Part shown: in pieces, positions 35,775 to 44,772 of the stretch
Layout: every line of letters begins with the position of its first letter
Numbering within the stretch: the first letter of the stretch is position 1
Source of the DNA: Ktedonobacter robiniae
GTDB lineage: Bacteria > Chloroflexota > Ktedonobacteria > Ktedonobacterales > Ktedonobacteraceae
Direction of reading: 5' to 3'
NCBI RefSeq assembly: GCF_016587375.1
Contig: NZ_BNJG01000001.1
Span: 2,418,001-2,482,000 of the forward strand
DNA: 64,000 bases
The notes under the pieces: generated by a model
What the model saw: only the letters and a program-made list of their open reading frames with translations
Told to the model about the DNA's origin: nothing
The model's database searches: none
Translations under genes and position numbers: made by a program

Positions 35775-37664
35775 TTACACCTCCTCTAGTTGCGCGGGGA
35801 CGGCTGGCGCGCCGGGCCAGCTAATGGGCAGGCCCTCAAGGCGCATGATCTTGAGCGCGTTAGAGGTGGGGCAGGGACCCGTACGCAGGCAGTAATCAAA
35901 GCTCATTTTGCCCTTTATGACATGCTCGCGGAAATGATAGTTGTAGATTTGCGGAAGCTCGTCAGAGAGTGAGACCAGTTCCAGGTCATGCGTCGAGATT
36001 GCCCCCAGACAGTGCTGGCCCGCCAGGGCATAGATATAGGCGTGGCTGCCTATCAGGCGCTCGCGATTATTGGTGCCTTTGAAAATCTCGTCGATGAGGA
36101 AGAAGAGCGGGTAGCGTGGCTGGCCCTGTAAGCGCGAGAGAATCTGGCGTAGGCGTCGCACCTCGGCATAAAAGTAGGAGTAGCCATCTGTCACCGAGTC
36201 CACAACGCGAATACAGCAGCAGAGCTCAAAAAGCGTGGTATGCAGTGAGGCCGCATTGACTGGTCCGCCCGCGTAGGCCAGGCAGAGATTGAGTCCTACA
36301 GTACGCAGGAAGGTGCTTTTCCCCGCCATATTGGAGCCCGTAATCAGCATCACATCGCCCTGGCGCGCGAAGCTGACATCATTGGTTACCTTGCCCTCTG
36401 GCTCAAGCAGCGGGTGCCCAAGTGCCGTACCCTGGAGCAAGGGCGCGTTTCCCAGCTTCTCCTGGGCGACTACCTCTGGCAGGGTATATTCAGGATTGAG
36501 ATAGGCGAAATTCGCCAGTGAGCAGAGGGCCTCCAGCTCAAACCAGGCCGAGAGCCACTGAGGCAGGTTATTGATTGCGACTTGTTTGGAGAGGGCCAAC
36601 TGGTCCGCGATATAGGCGTCCCACGGTAGGAGGGCATTCAGGAAGAGCGCCCCCACCTGGTCCTGCGAGAATGTGGCCATGCGTGCCAGGCGGCGCAGTC
36701 GTGCCAGGAGGTGGGTGGGACCCTGGGCCTTCTCCTGCGCGAAGGGCGCACATAACTCTTGTAGGCGCGAACCCTCCTGATAGGGATAATGCTCCAGGTA
36801 GCCAAAGATATCTCCCAATTGCGCGAAGCTCTGGCTGATAAAAGAGGCGTCCGCGAAGAGCGCCAGGCGGTCGCGCATCGTAAAGAGTGACCAGGACACA
36901 CTTACCAGCAGCAAGACCAGAGGGACCATCACAGGAAGTATCCCCAGCGCGTAGAGCAGGAGAGATGCAAGTAAGATCACCGTCAGGACGCAGGGGACAA
37001 ACAGCTTATAGCGTGGCGGGCGTGGTGCGTCATCCTGGGCTAGCCAGAGCAGGATGCGTTTGGCATCAAAGAGCTCACTCATATAGCGCGTTGTGTAGAG
37101 CGAGTGAAAGGCCAGCTTATGGCGAAAGCGCGTCTGTGTGGTCAGCTCGCGCACCAGGGCCTGGCGATGCTGAATGGTCTCCAGGTCTGGCTCGCGCTGT
37201 AAGAGCCACTTGCGCAGATGCAGCGAACCCTCGTGCGAGAAAGCCGTATTAAGCAACTGGTGCAGCGAATACTCGCCCGAGATATCCAGGTCGTTCTCAA
37301 AGGGATGATCTGACTGCTCGCTCCTGGCTGGCACGGAGGGAATATGCTCCCAGTCCAGCCTGGCACGAGCGACCTGTGTCTCATAGAACTGTACCAGGTT
37401 TTTTAGTTTGAGCGCGCTATCGCTGTAGGCCACCTGTTGCTTGCGAGAATAGTAGAAGTACGCTATGGCGCCCAGGATGGCTAGCACACCCAGCGGGCGA
37501 AAGATCGCGAGCAGCACAAAGCTAATCACAAAGCCAAGCAACAGCGCCATGACCTGCTGCCAGGCGAAGTAGTTTGATTTTAGTTCACGCCTGGCGCGAC
37601 GGGCTTCGAGGCGCTCTATCTGGCGTTGAAGAAGGGCGAGGCGTTCTGTTCTGGTCGTTTTCAC
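35775..37664 (-). CDS. Membrane-anchored MutS-family ATPase
   Basis: A 629-residue protein with MutS core and ATPase domains but no mismatch-binding domain. Residues 1-30 are a basic coiled coil. Two membrane helices follow (VMALLLGFVISFVLLAIF; LGVLAILGAIAYFYY), and a second hydrophobic pair lies near 230-270. The lever domain precedes the ATPase: Walker A ITGSNMAGKSTFLRTVG, a DSVTDGYSYFYAEVRRL segment, Walker B LFFLIDEIFKGTNNRER, and STHDLEL as switch. This is the MutS-V/DUF-type found in several phyla, whose job is not established; the membrane anchor argues against ordinary mismatch repair. An imperfect-palindrome repeat lies 65 bp upstream of the start. Confidence 0.85.
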   Translation of the reverse strand: MKTTRTERLALLQRQIERLEARRARRELKSNYFAWQQVMALLLGFVISFVLLAIFRPLGVLAILGAIAYFYYSRKQQVAYSDSALKLKNLVQFYETQVARARLDWEHIPSVPARSEQSDHPFENDLDISGEYSLHQLLNTAFSHEGSLHLRKWLLQREPDLETIQHRQALVRELTTQTRFRHKLAFHSLYTTRYMSELFDAKRILLWLAQDDAPRPPRYKLFVPCVLTVILLASLLLYALGILPVMVPLVLLLVSVSWSLFTMRDRLALFADASFISQSFAQLGDIFGYLEHYPYQEGSRLQELCAPFAQEKAQGPTHLLARLRRLARMATFSQDQVGALFLNALLPWDAYIADQLALSKQVAINNLPQWLSAWFELEALCSLANFAYLNPEYTLPEVVAQEKLGNAPLLQGTALGHPLLEPEGKVTNDVSFARQGDVMLITGSNMAGKSTFLRTVGLNLCLAYAGGPVNAASLHTTLFELCCCIRVVDSVTDGYSYFYAEVRRLRQILSRLQGQPRYPLFFLIDEIFKGTNNRERLIGSHAYIYALAGQHCLGAISTHDLELVSLSDELPQIYNYHFREHVIKGKMSFDYCLRTGPCPTSNALKIMRLEGLPISWPGAPAVPAQLEEV

Positions 37665-37728
37665 GCTAAAGTCCTTGCTCAGAAAAATACTAATGACTGC
37701 ACGTCTGCTTTATACATCGGATGGGGCC

Positions 37729-37831
37729 CGACGCTGCTGAAGCACGCGTCTACATATCAAGGTACGAGGCACGTCGCGCCAAGATATGTAAGCGCGTGCT
37801 TACGTATTTAGCAGCGTTGGCTCGATAACTC
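37729..37831. repeat. Dispersed palindromic repeat, copy X
   Basis: An imperfect palindrome: CGCTGCTGAAGCACGCG...TACATAT on the left and ATATGTAAGCGCGTGCTT...AGCAGCG on the right, with an 8-bp insertion in the right arm. The same element, diverged in the centre, occurs at 57240-57334. It lies upstream of the MutS-like gene start. Confidence 0.75.
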
Positions 37832-37904
37832 TACTTCACCTAGGATAACAGAAACACGTACCCACTTCCAATTTCTTCTATACAGGCATATTGCGCGCAC
37901 TTTG

Positions 37905-38209
37905 CCTTGACAAAAGCCTGTTTATCCATGGTCAAGGCTAACCTCCTGCAATCGCCCATACGTAGCCACTACACGCTCAACTCATCCATCCTGCCCATCC
38001 TGCCCGCTCTTCTCATCCAATACGTCGCGCTCCTGCAATCGCCCGACATCAGCGTCATCCCCATCCCACTCATCTCCGAGACCTCACACAGTATAAAGAG
38101 CTCCAAAGCAGAAGACGCTCCCAGTCCTGAGTCTATCCCCGAACCTATCATAAGCCACCCATTTCCATCACCAACGGCACCCAGCCCGCCATCCGAGACG
38201 CATAACCAC
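37905..38209. other. Pyrimidine-rich stretch, possible gene remnant
   Basis: The plus strand is C/T-rich and open by chance. On the minus strand, short acidic fragments such as GDEWDGDDADVGRLQERD appear between stops. CTCCTGCAATCGCCC occurs twice directly (about 37943-37957 and 38030-38044). No gene is called; it may be the eroded end of a minus-strand gene. The whole gap 37665-38288 otherwise holds the repeat X and the palindrome at 38210. Confidence 0.4.
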
Positions 38210-38265
38210 ACAGTAAGATGAGTACGCCAGTAGAGGGCCCTCTACTGGCGTACTCATCTTACTGT
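38210..38265. repeat. 56-bp perfect loopless palindrome
   Basis: 28 + 28 bp with no spacer (centre GGG/CCC), lying 24 bp past the stop codon of the small membrane protein at 38289. There is no U-run. Confidence 0.88.
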
Positions 38266-38288
38266 AATCAGGTTAGTATGGGGATAGG

Positions 38289-38501
38289 TCACTCTTGATT
38301 CTTCTGGAAGTAGCCAATAATCCCAATAATGGCGCCTATGAAGATGAGAAGTACGGAGAGCAGCGGAAAATAAGTGGTGAAGGCATCGACTGATATAAAG
38401 GTGAAAGTGCGGAAGGCAAGGAAGCTATTGCCCGGTTGAGCGAGTCCTATGCCTATCAAGGCAATCACAATTCCTAGAAGCATCGTTTTGTTTGACTTCA
38501 T
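38289..38501 (-). CDS. Small two-helix membrane protein
   Basis: A 70-residue protein with two hydrophobic helices (LLGIVIALIGIGLA; LLSVLLIFIGAIIGIIGYF) joined by a short outside loop (FTFISVDAFTTYF), ending in a charged QKNQE tail. ATG 38501 is chosen because AAGGGAG lies about 10 nt upstream. An in-frame ATG at 38522 would add seven residues but itself overlaps that Shine-Dalgarno. No family is recognised. It stands alone between a palindrome and a 240-bp AT-rich gap (38502-38744) with nothing else visible. Confidence 0.6.
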   Translation of the reverse strand: MKSNKTMLLGIVIALIGIGLAQPGNSFLAFRTFTFISVDAFTTYFPLLSVLLIFIGAIIGIIGYFQKNQE

Positions 38502-38744
38502 GTCCTTTAAAACTCCCTTCATGCCTTAAAAGCCTTATGAGTTTATGCATAGATTAACGCATGGAAAGAGGCAAAATAAAATAAAACAGTTCCTCGTTGG
38601 CTGATTTATCCCAGGCGCAAGCGTAAACTGGCTGCATCTCTTCCCATGTATTCACTATCCAGAATTTGTGTGAAATATTGGGATACCAAATAGGCTAACT
38701 TCGATGTAATGTTTTTATGCTGCCTGCGAGATACCTATGAGATC

Positions 38745-38978
38745 TCAATAAACGCTAGCTAGAGGATGCGTATGCAACACAAGGATATCCCGCCATTGGA
38801 GCACACTTTCGTGGGCTTCTTGTAGCGTTATCCTATTAGGACCCAGGCTCTCTGGATTATCAACTTGAGTATGTGTTTGCTCCCAAAAGCAGACGTCGCA
38901 GATCTCATAAGACCCCCAGGGGTCCTCTTCCAACGTAAGGAAGCCACAACAATAGCAAGCAAATTTCTTTGTGTTCAT
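38745..38978 (-). CDS. Cysteine-rich CPCC-family protein
   Basis: A 77-residue protein of the Cys_rich_CPCC domain family. It starts FACYCCGFLTLEEDPWGSYE, then ICDVCFWEQ, giving two C-x-x-C pairs likely to bind one zinc. The family's usual C-P-C-C opening is C-Y-C-C here. The function is unknown; such proteins often stand near toxin-immunity or integrase-associated genes, but no such gene is next to it here. The gene is more AT-rich than its aldO neighbour. The start ATG lies 186 bp from the divergent alditol oxidase gene. Confidence 0.72.
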   Translation of the reverse strand: MNTKKFACYCCGFLTLEEDPWGSYEICDVCFWEQTHTQVDNPESLGPNRITLQEAHESVLQWRDILVLHTHPLASVY

Positions 38979-39164
38979 ATCACTACCTGCCTTTAGCCTG
39001 CTGCTCTTCGGCTACTTCCGTAGTGTAGCATTACAGTGCTCAAAAAATCGAGCTTTTACGCGAGGCAATATGTTGGTACCGCTTGCCCGCCCAGCCCGCG
39101 CTTTGAGTGAGGGAAAATGTGGTATAAAAAGCTTAAAGGTTGGGCATAAAGAAGGAGGAAGGCT

Positions 39165-40427
39165 ATGGCTGAGATAGGGACGCCAGGAAGAAACTGGGCT
39201 GGCAATTACACGTATCGGGCGCAGAAGTTGCACCGACCGAGGACGATTGAAGAGGTGCAGGAGATCGTCGCCCAGGCGGACCGCGTGCATGTGTTGGGCT
39301 CGCGGCACTCGTTTAACGACATCGCCGACTCGCAGGAGCTGATCTCGCTGGAGGACCTGCCTGCTGATATCATCGTCGATCACCAGGCTCACACGGTCTC
39401 CCTGGGCGGAGGGGTGAGGTATGGCGAGTTGGCCAGGACGCTGAACGATGAGGGCGTGGCCCTACATAACCTGGCCTCGCTTCCCCACATTTCTGTTGCG
39501 GGTGCCGTGTCGACGGCAACACATGGCTCGGGCGTTACCTGTGGTAACCTCGCAACGGCAGTCGCCGGGCTGGAGATGGTGACCTCCAGCGGTGAGATCC
39601 TCAAGGCGTCCCGAGGTGAGCCTGACTTCGACGGCCTGGTGGTCGGACTCGGCGTCCTCGGCGCGGTCACCCGGATCACCCTGGATGTGCAGCCTGCCTA
39701 CAAGGTGCAACAGCGGGTATTCGAAGGCCTGAGCTGGAAGGCGCTCTACGACCACTTCGACGAGATCACCTCGTGCGGCTACAGCGTCAGTATCTTGACG
39801 CGCTGGGGCCAGGCGATTGACCAGGTTTGGGTCAAGAGCCGGATGGATGAACCCGACCGGGTGGAGGGGGACCTCTTCGGCGCGGTTGCCGCAACGGTTG
39901 AGCGACACCCGATCATCGGACTCGATCCAACCTCTTGTACCTCGCAGTTGGGGCGGCCCGGTCTCTGGTCTGATCGCTTACCGCATTTCCGTATGGGCTT
40001 TACACCCAGCAACGGCGAAGAAATCCAGTCGGAGTATCTCCTACCTCGCCGACACGCCCTCCAGGCCATCGAAGTGCTGCGTGGACTTGGAGACAAGGTC
40101 CAGCCAATCCTACAGGTGTGCGAGATTCGCCGGGTGGCCTCTGACAGATTGTGGATGAGCATGAACTACGAGGAAGACAGCGTCGCCTTTCACTTCACCT
40201 GGAAGCTCGAGCCAGGCGCGGTGAAGGAGGTGCTCACCCTGATCGAGGACGCCCTGATCCCGTTCGAGGCGCGCCCACACTGGGGCAAGGTCTTCCACGC
40301 GGACGCAGCGGTGATCGCTCCGCTCTACCCACGCCATTCCGACTTTGCCCGCCTGGTGGAGCGACTCGATCCGCGCGGCGCGTTCCGTAACGCCTGGCTC
40401 AAGGCCCACGTGCTCGGTGACAAGTAG
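39165..40427 (+). CDS. Alditol/xylitol oxidase-like flavoprotein (VAO family)
   Basis: A 420-residue FAD oxidase closely resembling streptomycete alditol oxidase in domain order and wording: NWAGNYTYRA at the start; VLGSRHSFNDIADS, where His48 is the expected covalent 8-alpha-N-linked FAD ligand; ASLPHISVAGAVSTATHGSG; a cap domain; QVCEIRRVA; and RPHWGKVF near the end. Such enzymes oxidise xylitol, sorbitol or related polyols at the terminal carbon with O2, giving aldose and H2O2. AGGAGGAAGG precedes the ATG. Third codon positions are visibly richer in G/C than in nearby genes, suggesting acquisition from an actinobacterium. It is convergent with the zinc-ribbon gene, 3 bp apart. Confidence 0.88.
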   Translation: MAEIGTPGRNWAGNYTYRAQKLHRPRTIEEVQEIVAQADRVHVLGSRHSFNDIADSQELISLEDLPADIIVDHQAHTVSLGGGVRYGELARTLNDEGVALHNLASLPHISVAGAVSTATHGSGVTCGNLATAVAGLEMVTSSGEILKASRGEPDFDGLVVGLGVLGAVTRITLDVQPAYKVQQRVFEGLSWKALYDHFDEITSCGYSVSILTRWGQAIDQVWVKSRMDEPDRVEGDLFGAVAATVERHPIIGLDPTSCTSQLGRPGLWSDRLPHFRMGFTPSNGEEIQSEYLLPRRHALQAIEVLRGLGDKVQPILQVCEIRRVASDRLWMSMNYEEDSVAFHFTWKLEPGAVKEVLTLIEDALIPFEARPHWGKVFHADAAVIAPLYPRHSDFARLVERLDPRGAFRNAWLKAHVLGDK

Positions 40428-40430
40428 GCG

Positions 40431-41458
40431 CTAGATCTCCCAGACCTTCACGTTTGAGAAGGCGACCTCGGTTGGCTTGTTTGTGTCGTCGGCGAGCAGG
40501 CCAGTATACCCGCTGGTAAAGGTTTCGTCCTGAACCTGTGAGAGGAAGTGCTGATTGATGTACAAATAGATTGAGGACCCGCGCACGATGATGGTCACTA
40601 CATTCTTTTGCCCATAATTGGTATTGAGATAGGGAGTAGCTATACCCCAGGTCAAGCTGTCCATGCTAACTGTAGGATCTGTTCGCTTGAACAGTGAGTA
40701 TTCCCCTTGCTGGTTATATTCAAACATGTAGTACTTGTTTCCGGTGGAATCGGCGCGAAAGACTAGGCCCGAGTAATCGCCTTTGAGGAGATTGACCTCT
40801 ATCTGAATAGCGAAGTTCATATAGAATCTGCTGAAGTCACAATTAGTGAGGTAGCCTTTCTTAGATATGGACACATGGTATGTGCCATCCTTGAAGTCGC
40901 AACTATAGGTCGAGTCCGAGCCGATATCGATCCAATCGCCTTCTCCCTTGCTGGCAAGCGAGTTGCTGAACGTGGGAGTGCGGTTCGTCACCTCGGTATA
41001 GAGCGCCTGCGCATTAACTGATTGGGTAGCCTGCGTGTTTACTGTGGCCTGGATACTCAGCGTTTGTTTCTGCGCTTGCGTCACAAATCCTTGTATCCCC
41101 AGAAGGCCCAGACTACAAATAAGACCGCAACTCCCAAGGATGACGATGCCCACGATGGAGAGCGTCACGATGAGCCATGTCTGGCGCTTCTTTTTAGGTT
41201 GTGGCGGTGGAAATGGCATTGGCGCGTAGGGGGATATGGTGGGTACGGCGGCGGCATGACTATTGGCCCCTGCGATGGCACGGTGGACATGGGAGCGTTG
41301 GGTCCATGCGGCGGGATAACGCCCGCGGGCGTCTCAGACGGTATGTCTGGAAACGCAATATACTCTGAGGGGGAGGGTATGGCCTGGATAGGAGCCTGGC
41401 AGAATGGGCATACTGTTGCACCTTGCGGGATCTCGGCCTGGCATGTTCGACATTGCAT
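40431..41458 (-). CDS. Zinc-ribbon, single-pass membrane protein with LamG-like ectodomain, frameshifted as read
   Basis: Two frames join into about 342 residues. The first gives a zinc ribbon (MQCRTCQAEIPQGATVCPFC) and a Pro-rich linker (PYPPYPP). The second carries on PMPFPPPQPKKKRQ, a membrane helix (TWLIVTLSIVGIVILGSCGL), then an outside domain of about 180 residues that looks like a DUF1080/LamG beta-sandwich (YSGLVFRADSTGNKYYMFE, IYLYINQHFL, GLLADDTNKPTEVAFSNVKV). The break is the GGGGG at 41229-41233 (plus strand); one more base makes the reading continuous. The order zinc ribbon - Pro linker - TM - ectodomain recurs in the gene at the right end of the window. The ligand is unknown. 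Confidence 0.75.
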
Positions 41459-41676
41459 GGGTGTCTGTCCTCTGTTTCACAGTATATGAAGAAAATATAA
41501 GTAGAAACTCATCTATGCAATTATGCCATAGGCTTGCTTACTTGAATAGTAGAGAGGAAAGTAACTCCCTTTGCTCTCCTGTTGGGTATGGACTTGATGA
41601 GGGTGAACTGAGGCTTTGTAATAGGGGATAGCAATTAATCTGAATGAGAAGGGTACTCTCAAACTGTGAACTGAAA

Positions 41677-41815
41677 TAGGCCCTTAAGTATTAACGGATA
41701 CTGTTGCTAAATTGTTTCTTGGTGCTCAACCTGAGCATGGCATTCTGTTCGTTTCAGCCTGGCAAACGAATTTAGCAACAGTATCATTAATGGACCAGAA
41801 TACTTAAGGGCCTAA
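41677..41815. repeat. Interrupted inverted repeat, 139 bp
   Basis: Two 16-bp perfect blocks per arm: TAGGCCCTTAAGTATT (41677-41692) with 41800-41815, and ATACTGTTGCTAAATT (41698-41713) with 41770-41785. The blocks are separated by 5 bp on the left and 14 bp on the right, and the centre is 56 bp. It abuts the GNAT gene end. The rest of the 41459-41817 gap shows nothing else. Confidence 0.75.
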
Positions 41816-41817
41816 TG

Positions 41818-42282
41818 CTACTCAATTTCATTATTGGTATTCGACTCTACTACCATAGACATGTAAATGTCTATGAGATCCTCACTATCCACTTTAAAAC
41901 CAAACCGTTCATAAAGACGCTGAGCAGGGCTTCCTTGCAGGACATTTAATGTCACCCGTTTTCCTATTACATAATCTTGTTTAAGAAGATATTCTAATAC
42001 CTGACTACCAATGCCTTTACCTTGGTAATCGGGATGAATATAAAAATGTTCCAACAGATATCCATCTACTATCGGTTTAAAAGCTATGCAACCAATAAAG
42101 GAAGAACCCGCTTTAATGATCCATGTATGAACTGGGTTAAATGCATCACGAAAGCGTTGTCGAACCCTTATTTCATTAAATCTTCCTAATCTAGTTAGAT
42201 CATCATATAGTACAATTGCCCGTAAATTAGCGATTGTCTCAATATCGGAATTTTGGGATTGGTGAAGAGTAATCTGTTCCAT
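41818..42282 (-). CDS. GNAT-family N-acetyltransferase
   Basis: A 154-residue GNAT. The acetyl-CoA pyrophosphate loop is in LEHFYIHPDYQGKGIGSQVL (Q/R-x-x-G-x-G/A), followed by VTLNVLQGSPAQRLYERFGF, the usual motif B with the Asn and Tyr that close the active site. It is cytosolic. The substrate may be an amine of a small molecule or a protein N-terminus; nothing in the context decides. The gene is more AT-rich than most of the window, which may signal recent transfer. It ends next to the interrupted inverted repeat 41677-41815. Confidence 0.85.
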   Translation of the reverse strand: MEQITLHQSQNSDIETIANLRAIVLYDDLTRLGRFNEIRVRQRFRDAFNPVHTWIIKAGSSFIGCIAFKPIVDGYLLEHFYIHPDYQGKGIGSQVLEYLLKQDYVIGKRVTLNVLQGSPAQRLYERFGFKVDSEDLIDIYMSMVVESNTNNEIE

Positions 42283-42412
42283 CTAATATTATAAATCCTT
42301 TATCTCGATCTGCATCTTATGGCGTGCAGTTATGAACTGGACCTGGCCCAAATTGCTGCCCTGCCAACAGATGATTTGACCTTTCCTTTTGCTGTCACGA
42401 GCATATGAGAGC

Positions 42413-42458
42413 AAAGAAGAGGCCCGCGTGCAAGCTCTTGCACGCGGGCCTCTTCTTT
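42413..42458. terminator. 22-bp-arm palindrome behind tRNA-Phe
   Basis: Arms 42413-42434 and 42437-42458 with a 2-nt loop, 5 nt past the tRNA 3' end on the minus strand. The distal arm ends CTTCTTT in the transcribed sense, a weak U-rich end. Confidence 0.75.
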
Positions 42459-42463
42459 AAGAG

Positions 42464-42536
<73 letters not shown>

Positions 42537-42812
42537 GCAGGACATAATATAGCATGTCTCTTGCGAACCGTCAAGCCCCTTTGGCGACTTTTTTTGGCGG
42601 CGCGCAAAAATTGGTTCGCTTGCGGTGGAGCGCGCCTCCCTTTGAGCATGATGGCTCGTATGTCTGCCATTTTGGGTTGCCTGGGGATGCTTTTACCTCT
42701 TTCGTTTGTTATAGTAAGTAGAGAAAAGCTATAGATTTGCCGATAGTGAAACATAACATCACTTTATGATTGAGAGGCGATGTGGGGTGGCACTGTTCCA
42801 GGCCCTTACCCC

Positions 42813-42840
42813 TTGCTTGTGTTTTATGACCTGCTATGCT
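42813..42840 (+). promoter_or_regulatory. Possible promoter of the RNase J gene
   Basis: TTGCTT (42813-42818) and TATGCT (42835-42840) with a 16-bp spacer, giving a leader of about 135 nt. The rest of the 444-bp gap 42537-42980 shows only AT-rich sequence and no gene. Confidence 0.35.
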
Positions 42841-42980
42841 ACACTGTCAAATGGAATAATATAACTTATTTTGCCTTTACCTCCTGTGGCGGATGCAGGA
42901 GTGAAGATATATGCAACACAAAAGAGATACGTTTGTCACATCGTGATACACATATAGTTCATTAGGAGGTCCTTTATACA

Positions 42981-44642
42981 TTGACGAAGGATAAAATTCG
43001 AGTGGTGCCCCTGGGTGGCTTGGGCGAGATTGGTAAGAACATGATGGTCATCGAATATGGTGATGACATCCTGATCGTGGATGTGGGGGTGATGTTTCCA
43101 GATGACGAGATGTTTGGCGTGGACCTGGTGATCCCTGATACGAGCTATCTGGCTGATAAGAAGCACCGTATACGTGGAATTCTCATTACACACGGACATG
43201 AAGACCATGTTGGTAGCCTCCCCTACGTCTTACCCATGCTTGACTTCCCCCCCATTTACGCGACACGCCTGACGCAGGGGTTGATTCAGGTGAAGCTGAA
43301 AGAGCACAGGCTGCTCGAGAAGACGATCATTAACGTGATCTCCCCCGAGGATAAGCTGGAACTGGGAAGTTGTGGGGTTGAGTTCTTCCGCGTCAACCAT
43401 AGCATTCCCGATGCGATTGGCATTGTCATTCGCACGCCCATCGGTACTGTTGTGCATACGGGCGACTATAAGTTCGACTATACCCCCGTTGATGGCAAGC
43501 CTGCCGATCTTGGTAAATTGGGAGAACTGGGCAATCAGGGTGTGCTGCTCATGATGGGCGATAGCACGCGTGTTGAGTCTCCCGGCTATACGCCCTCCGA
43601 GCGCGTTATCAATGACTCGCTGGACAAGATCTTCGCCAATGCTCCCGGGCGTGTGATCGTGGCAACCTTTGCCTCGCTGATCTCGCGTGTGCAGCAGGTG
43701 GTGGATACGGCGGAGCGCTATGAGCGCTTTGTGGCCCTGGTTGGGCGCAGCATGATCAACAATGTGCAGATGGCCATTGAGCTTGGCTACCTGCGTGTGC
43801 CTAAGGGTATGTTGATTCGCGCCGAGGATATCAATAAGTTCAATCCCGGGCAGGTGGTGATCATCTGTACAGGAAGCCAGGGTGAGCCAACCTCGGCTCT
43901 GACACGTATCGCGAACGAGGATCATCGCCTGGTGCGCATTCAGGAAGCGGACACGGTTATTCTCTCCGCGACTCCGGTGCCGGGCAATGAGAAGATGGTG
44001 CATCGCACAATTAATAGCCTCTTCCGCCAGGGGGCTGAGGTCTTCTACCAGGGCCTCTCCAATGTGCATGTCTCCGGACACGCCGCGCAGGAAGAGTTGA
44101 AGCTGATGCTGAGTCTGCTGCGTCCGAAGTTCTTCCTCCCCGTTCACGGCGAGTATCGCCAGTTGATCCTGCACGCGAAGCTGGCCTATTCGCTGGGTAC
44201 TCCTGAGGAGCACATTGTGGTTGCTGAGGATGGCGATATCATTGAGCTAACGCAGGAGCGCATCGAGATGGTTGGACATACCACCTCAGGGAATGTCTAT
44301 GTTGATGGCTTGAGCGTGGGTGACGTGGGTCAGATTGTCTTGCGTGACCGCAAGGTGCTGTCGCAAGATGGTATCCTGATGGCGGTGCTCACCGTCGATA
44401 AGGAGACTGGTCTGCCTATTGCGGGCCCCGATATCGTGACGCGTGGCTTTGTCTACATGCGCGATGCCGAGGAGTTACTGACGAGCGCTCGTGAGCGTGT
44501 GATTGACTCTCTCAGTGGCCTGAACGGCCATAGCTCGGACTGGTCCTTTGTGAAGGACAAGATCAAGAGCACGTTGAGCGAGTATCTCTATGAGAAGACG
44601 CGCCGCCGTCCTATGATCTTACCAGTGGTCATGGAAGTTTAA
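42981..44642 (+). CDS. rnj: Ribonuclease J
   Basis: A 553-residue beta-CASP metallo-beta-lactamase nuclease. VVPLGGLGEIGKNMMVIEY opens the protein, and the metal motif THGHEDHVGSLPYVLPML is near residue 75. HTGDYKFDYTPVDG and GDSTRVESPGYT follow, with NVHVSGHAAQEEL and FLPVHGEYRQL toward the end, all as in RNase J. It makes 5'-3' exonucleolytic and endonucleolytic cuts in mRNA and matures rRNA. The start is TTG 42981, placed 10 nt after AGGAGGT; no better ATG exists. The stop codon is 4 bp before an intrinsic terminator, so it is monocistronic. Confidence 0.95.
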   Translation: MTKDKIRVVPLGGLGEIGKNMMVIEYGDDILIVDVGVMFPDDEMFGVDLVIPDTSYLADKKHRIRGILITHGHEDHVGSLPYVLPMLDFPPIYATRLTQGLIQVKLKEHRLLEKTIINVISPEDKLELGSCGVEFFRVNHSIPDAIGIVIRTPIGTVVHTGDYKFDYTPVDGKPADLGKLGELGNQGVLLMMGDSTRVESPGYTPSERVINDSLDKIFANAPGRVIVATFASLISRVQQVVDTAERYERFVALVGRSMINNVQMAIELGYLRVPKGMLIRAEDINKFNPGQVVIICTGSQGEPTSALTRIANEDHRLVRIQEADTVILSATPVPGNEKMVHRTINSLFRQGAEVFYQGLSNVHVSGHAAQEELKLMLSLLRPKFFLPVHGEYRQLILHAKLAYSLGTPEEHIVVAEDGDIIELTQERIEMVGHTTSGNVYVDGLSVGDVGQIVLRDRKVLSQDGILMAVLTVDKETGLPIAGPDIVTRGFVYMRDAEELLTSARERVIDSLSGLNGHSSDWSFVKDKIKSTLSEYLYEKTRRRPMILPVVMEV

Positions 44643-44645
44643 AGG

Positions 44646-44701
44646 TAAGAACATAAAAAAGCAGCCTGGGCGAATGCCCAGGCTGCTTTTTTATGTTCTT
44701 A
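44646..44701. terminator. Intrinsic terminator of rnj (26-bp arms)
   Basis: Arms 44646-44671 and 44676-44701 with loop GAAT contain GCAGCCTGGGC/GCCCAGGCTGC flanked by A6/T6, so the core is a classic hairpin with U-run that continues into complementary sequence beyond it. Confidence 0.85.
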
Positions 44702-44772
44702 AAAGGGCGGCTTTTACGTATTATATTTATAAGTATGAAAATAGCGCGGCGCACAGTGAAAGGCAATGGGGC

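Noticed and set aside
43230..44213. Minus-strand open frame of 327 codons opposite rnj
   Set aside because: It is the antisense shadow of a highly conserved RNase J sequence and has no ribosome site or family resemblance.
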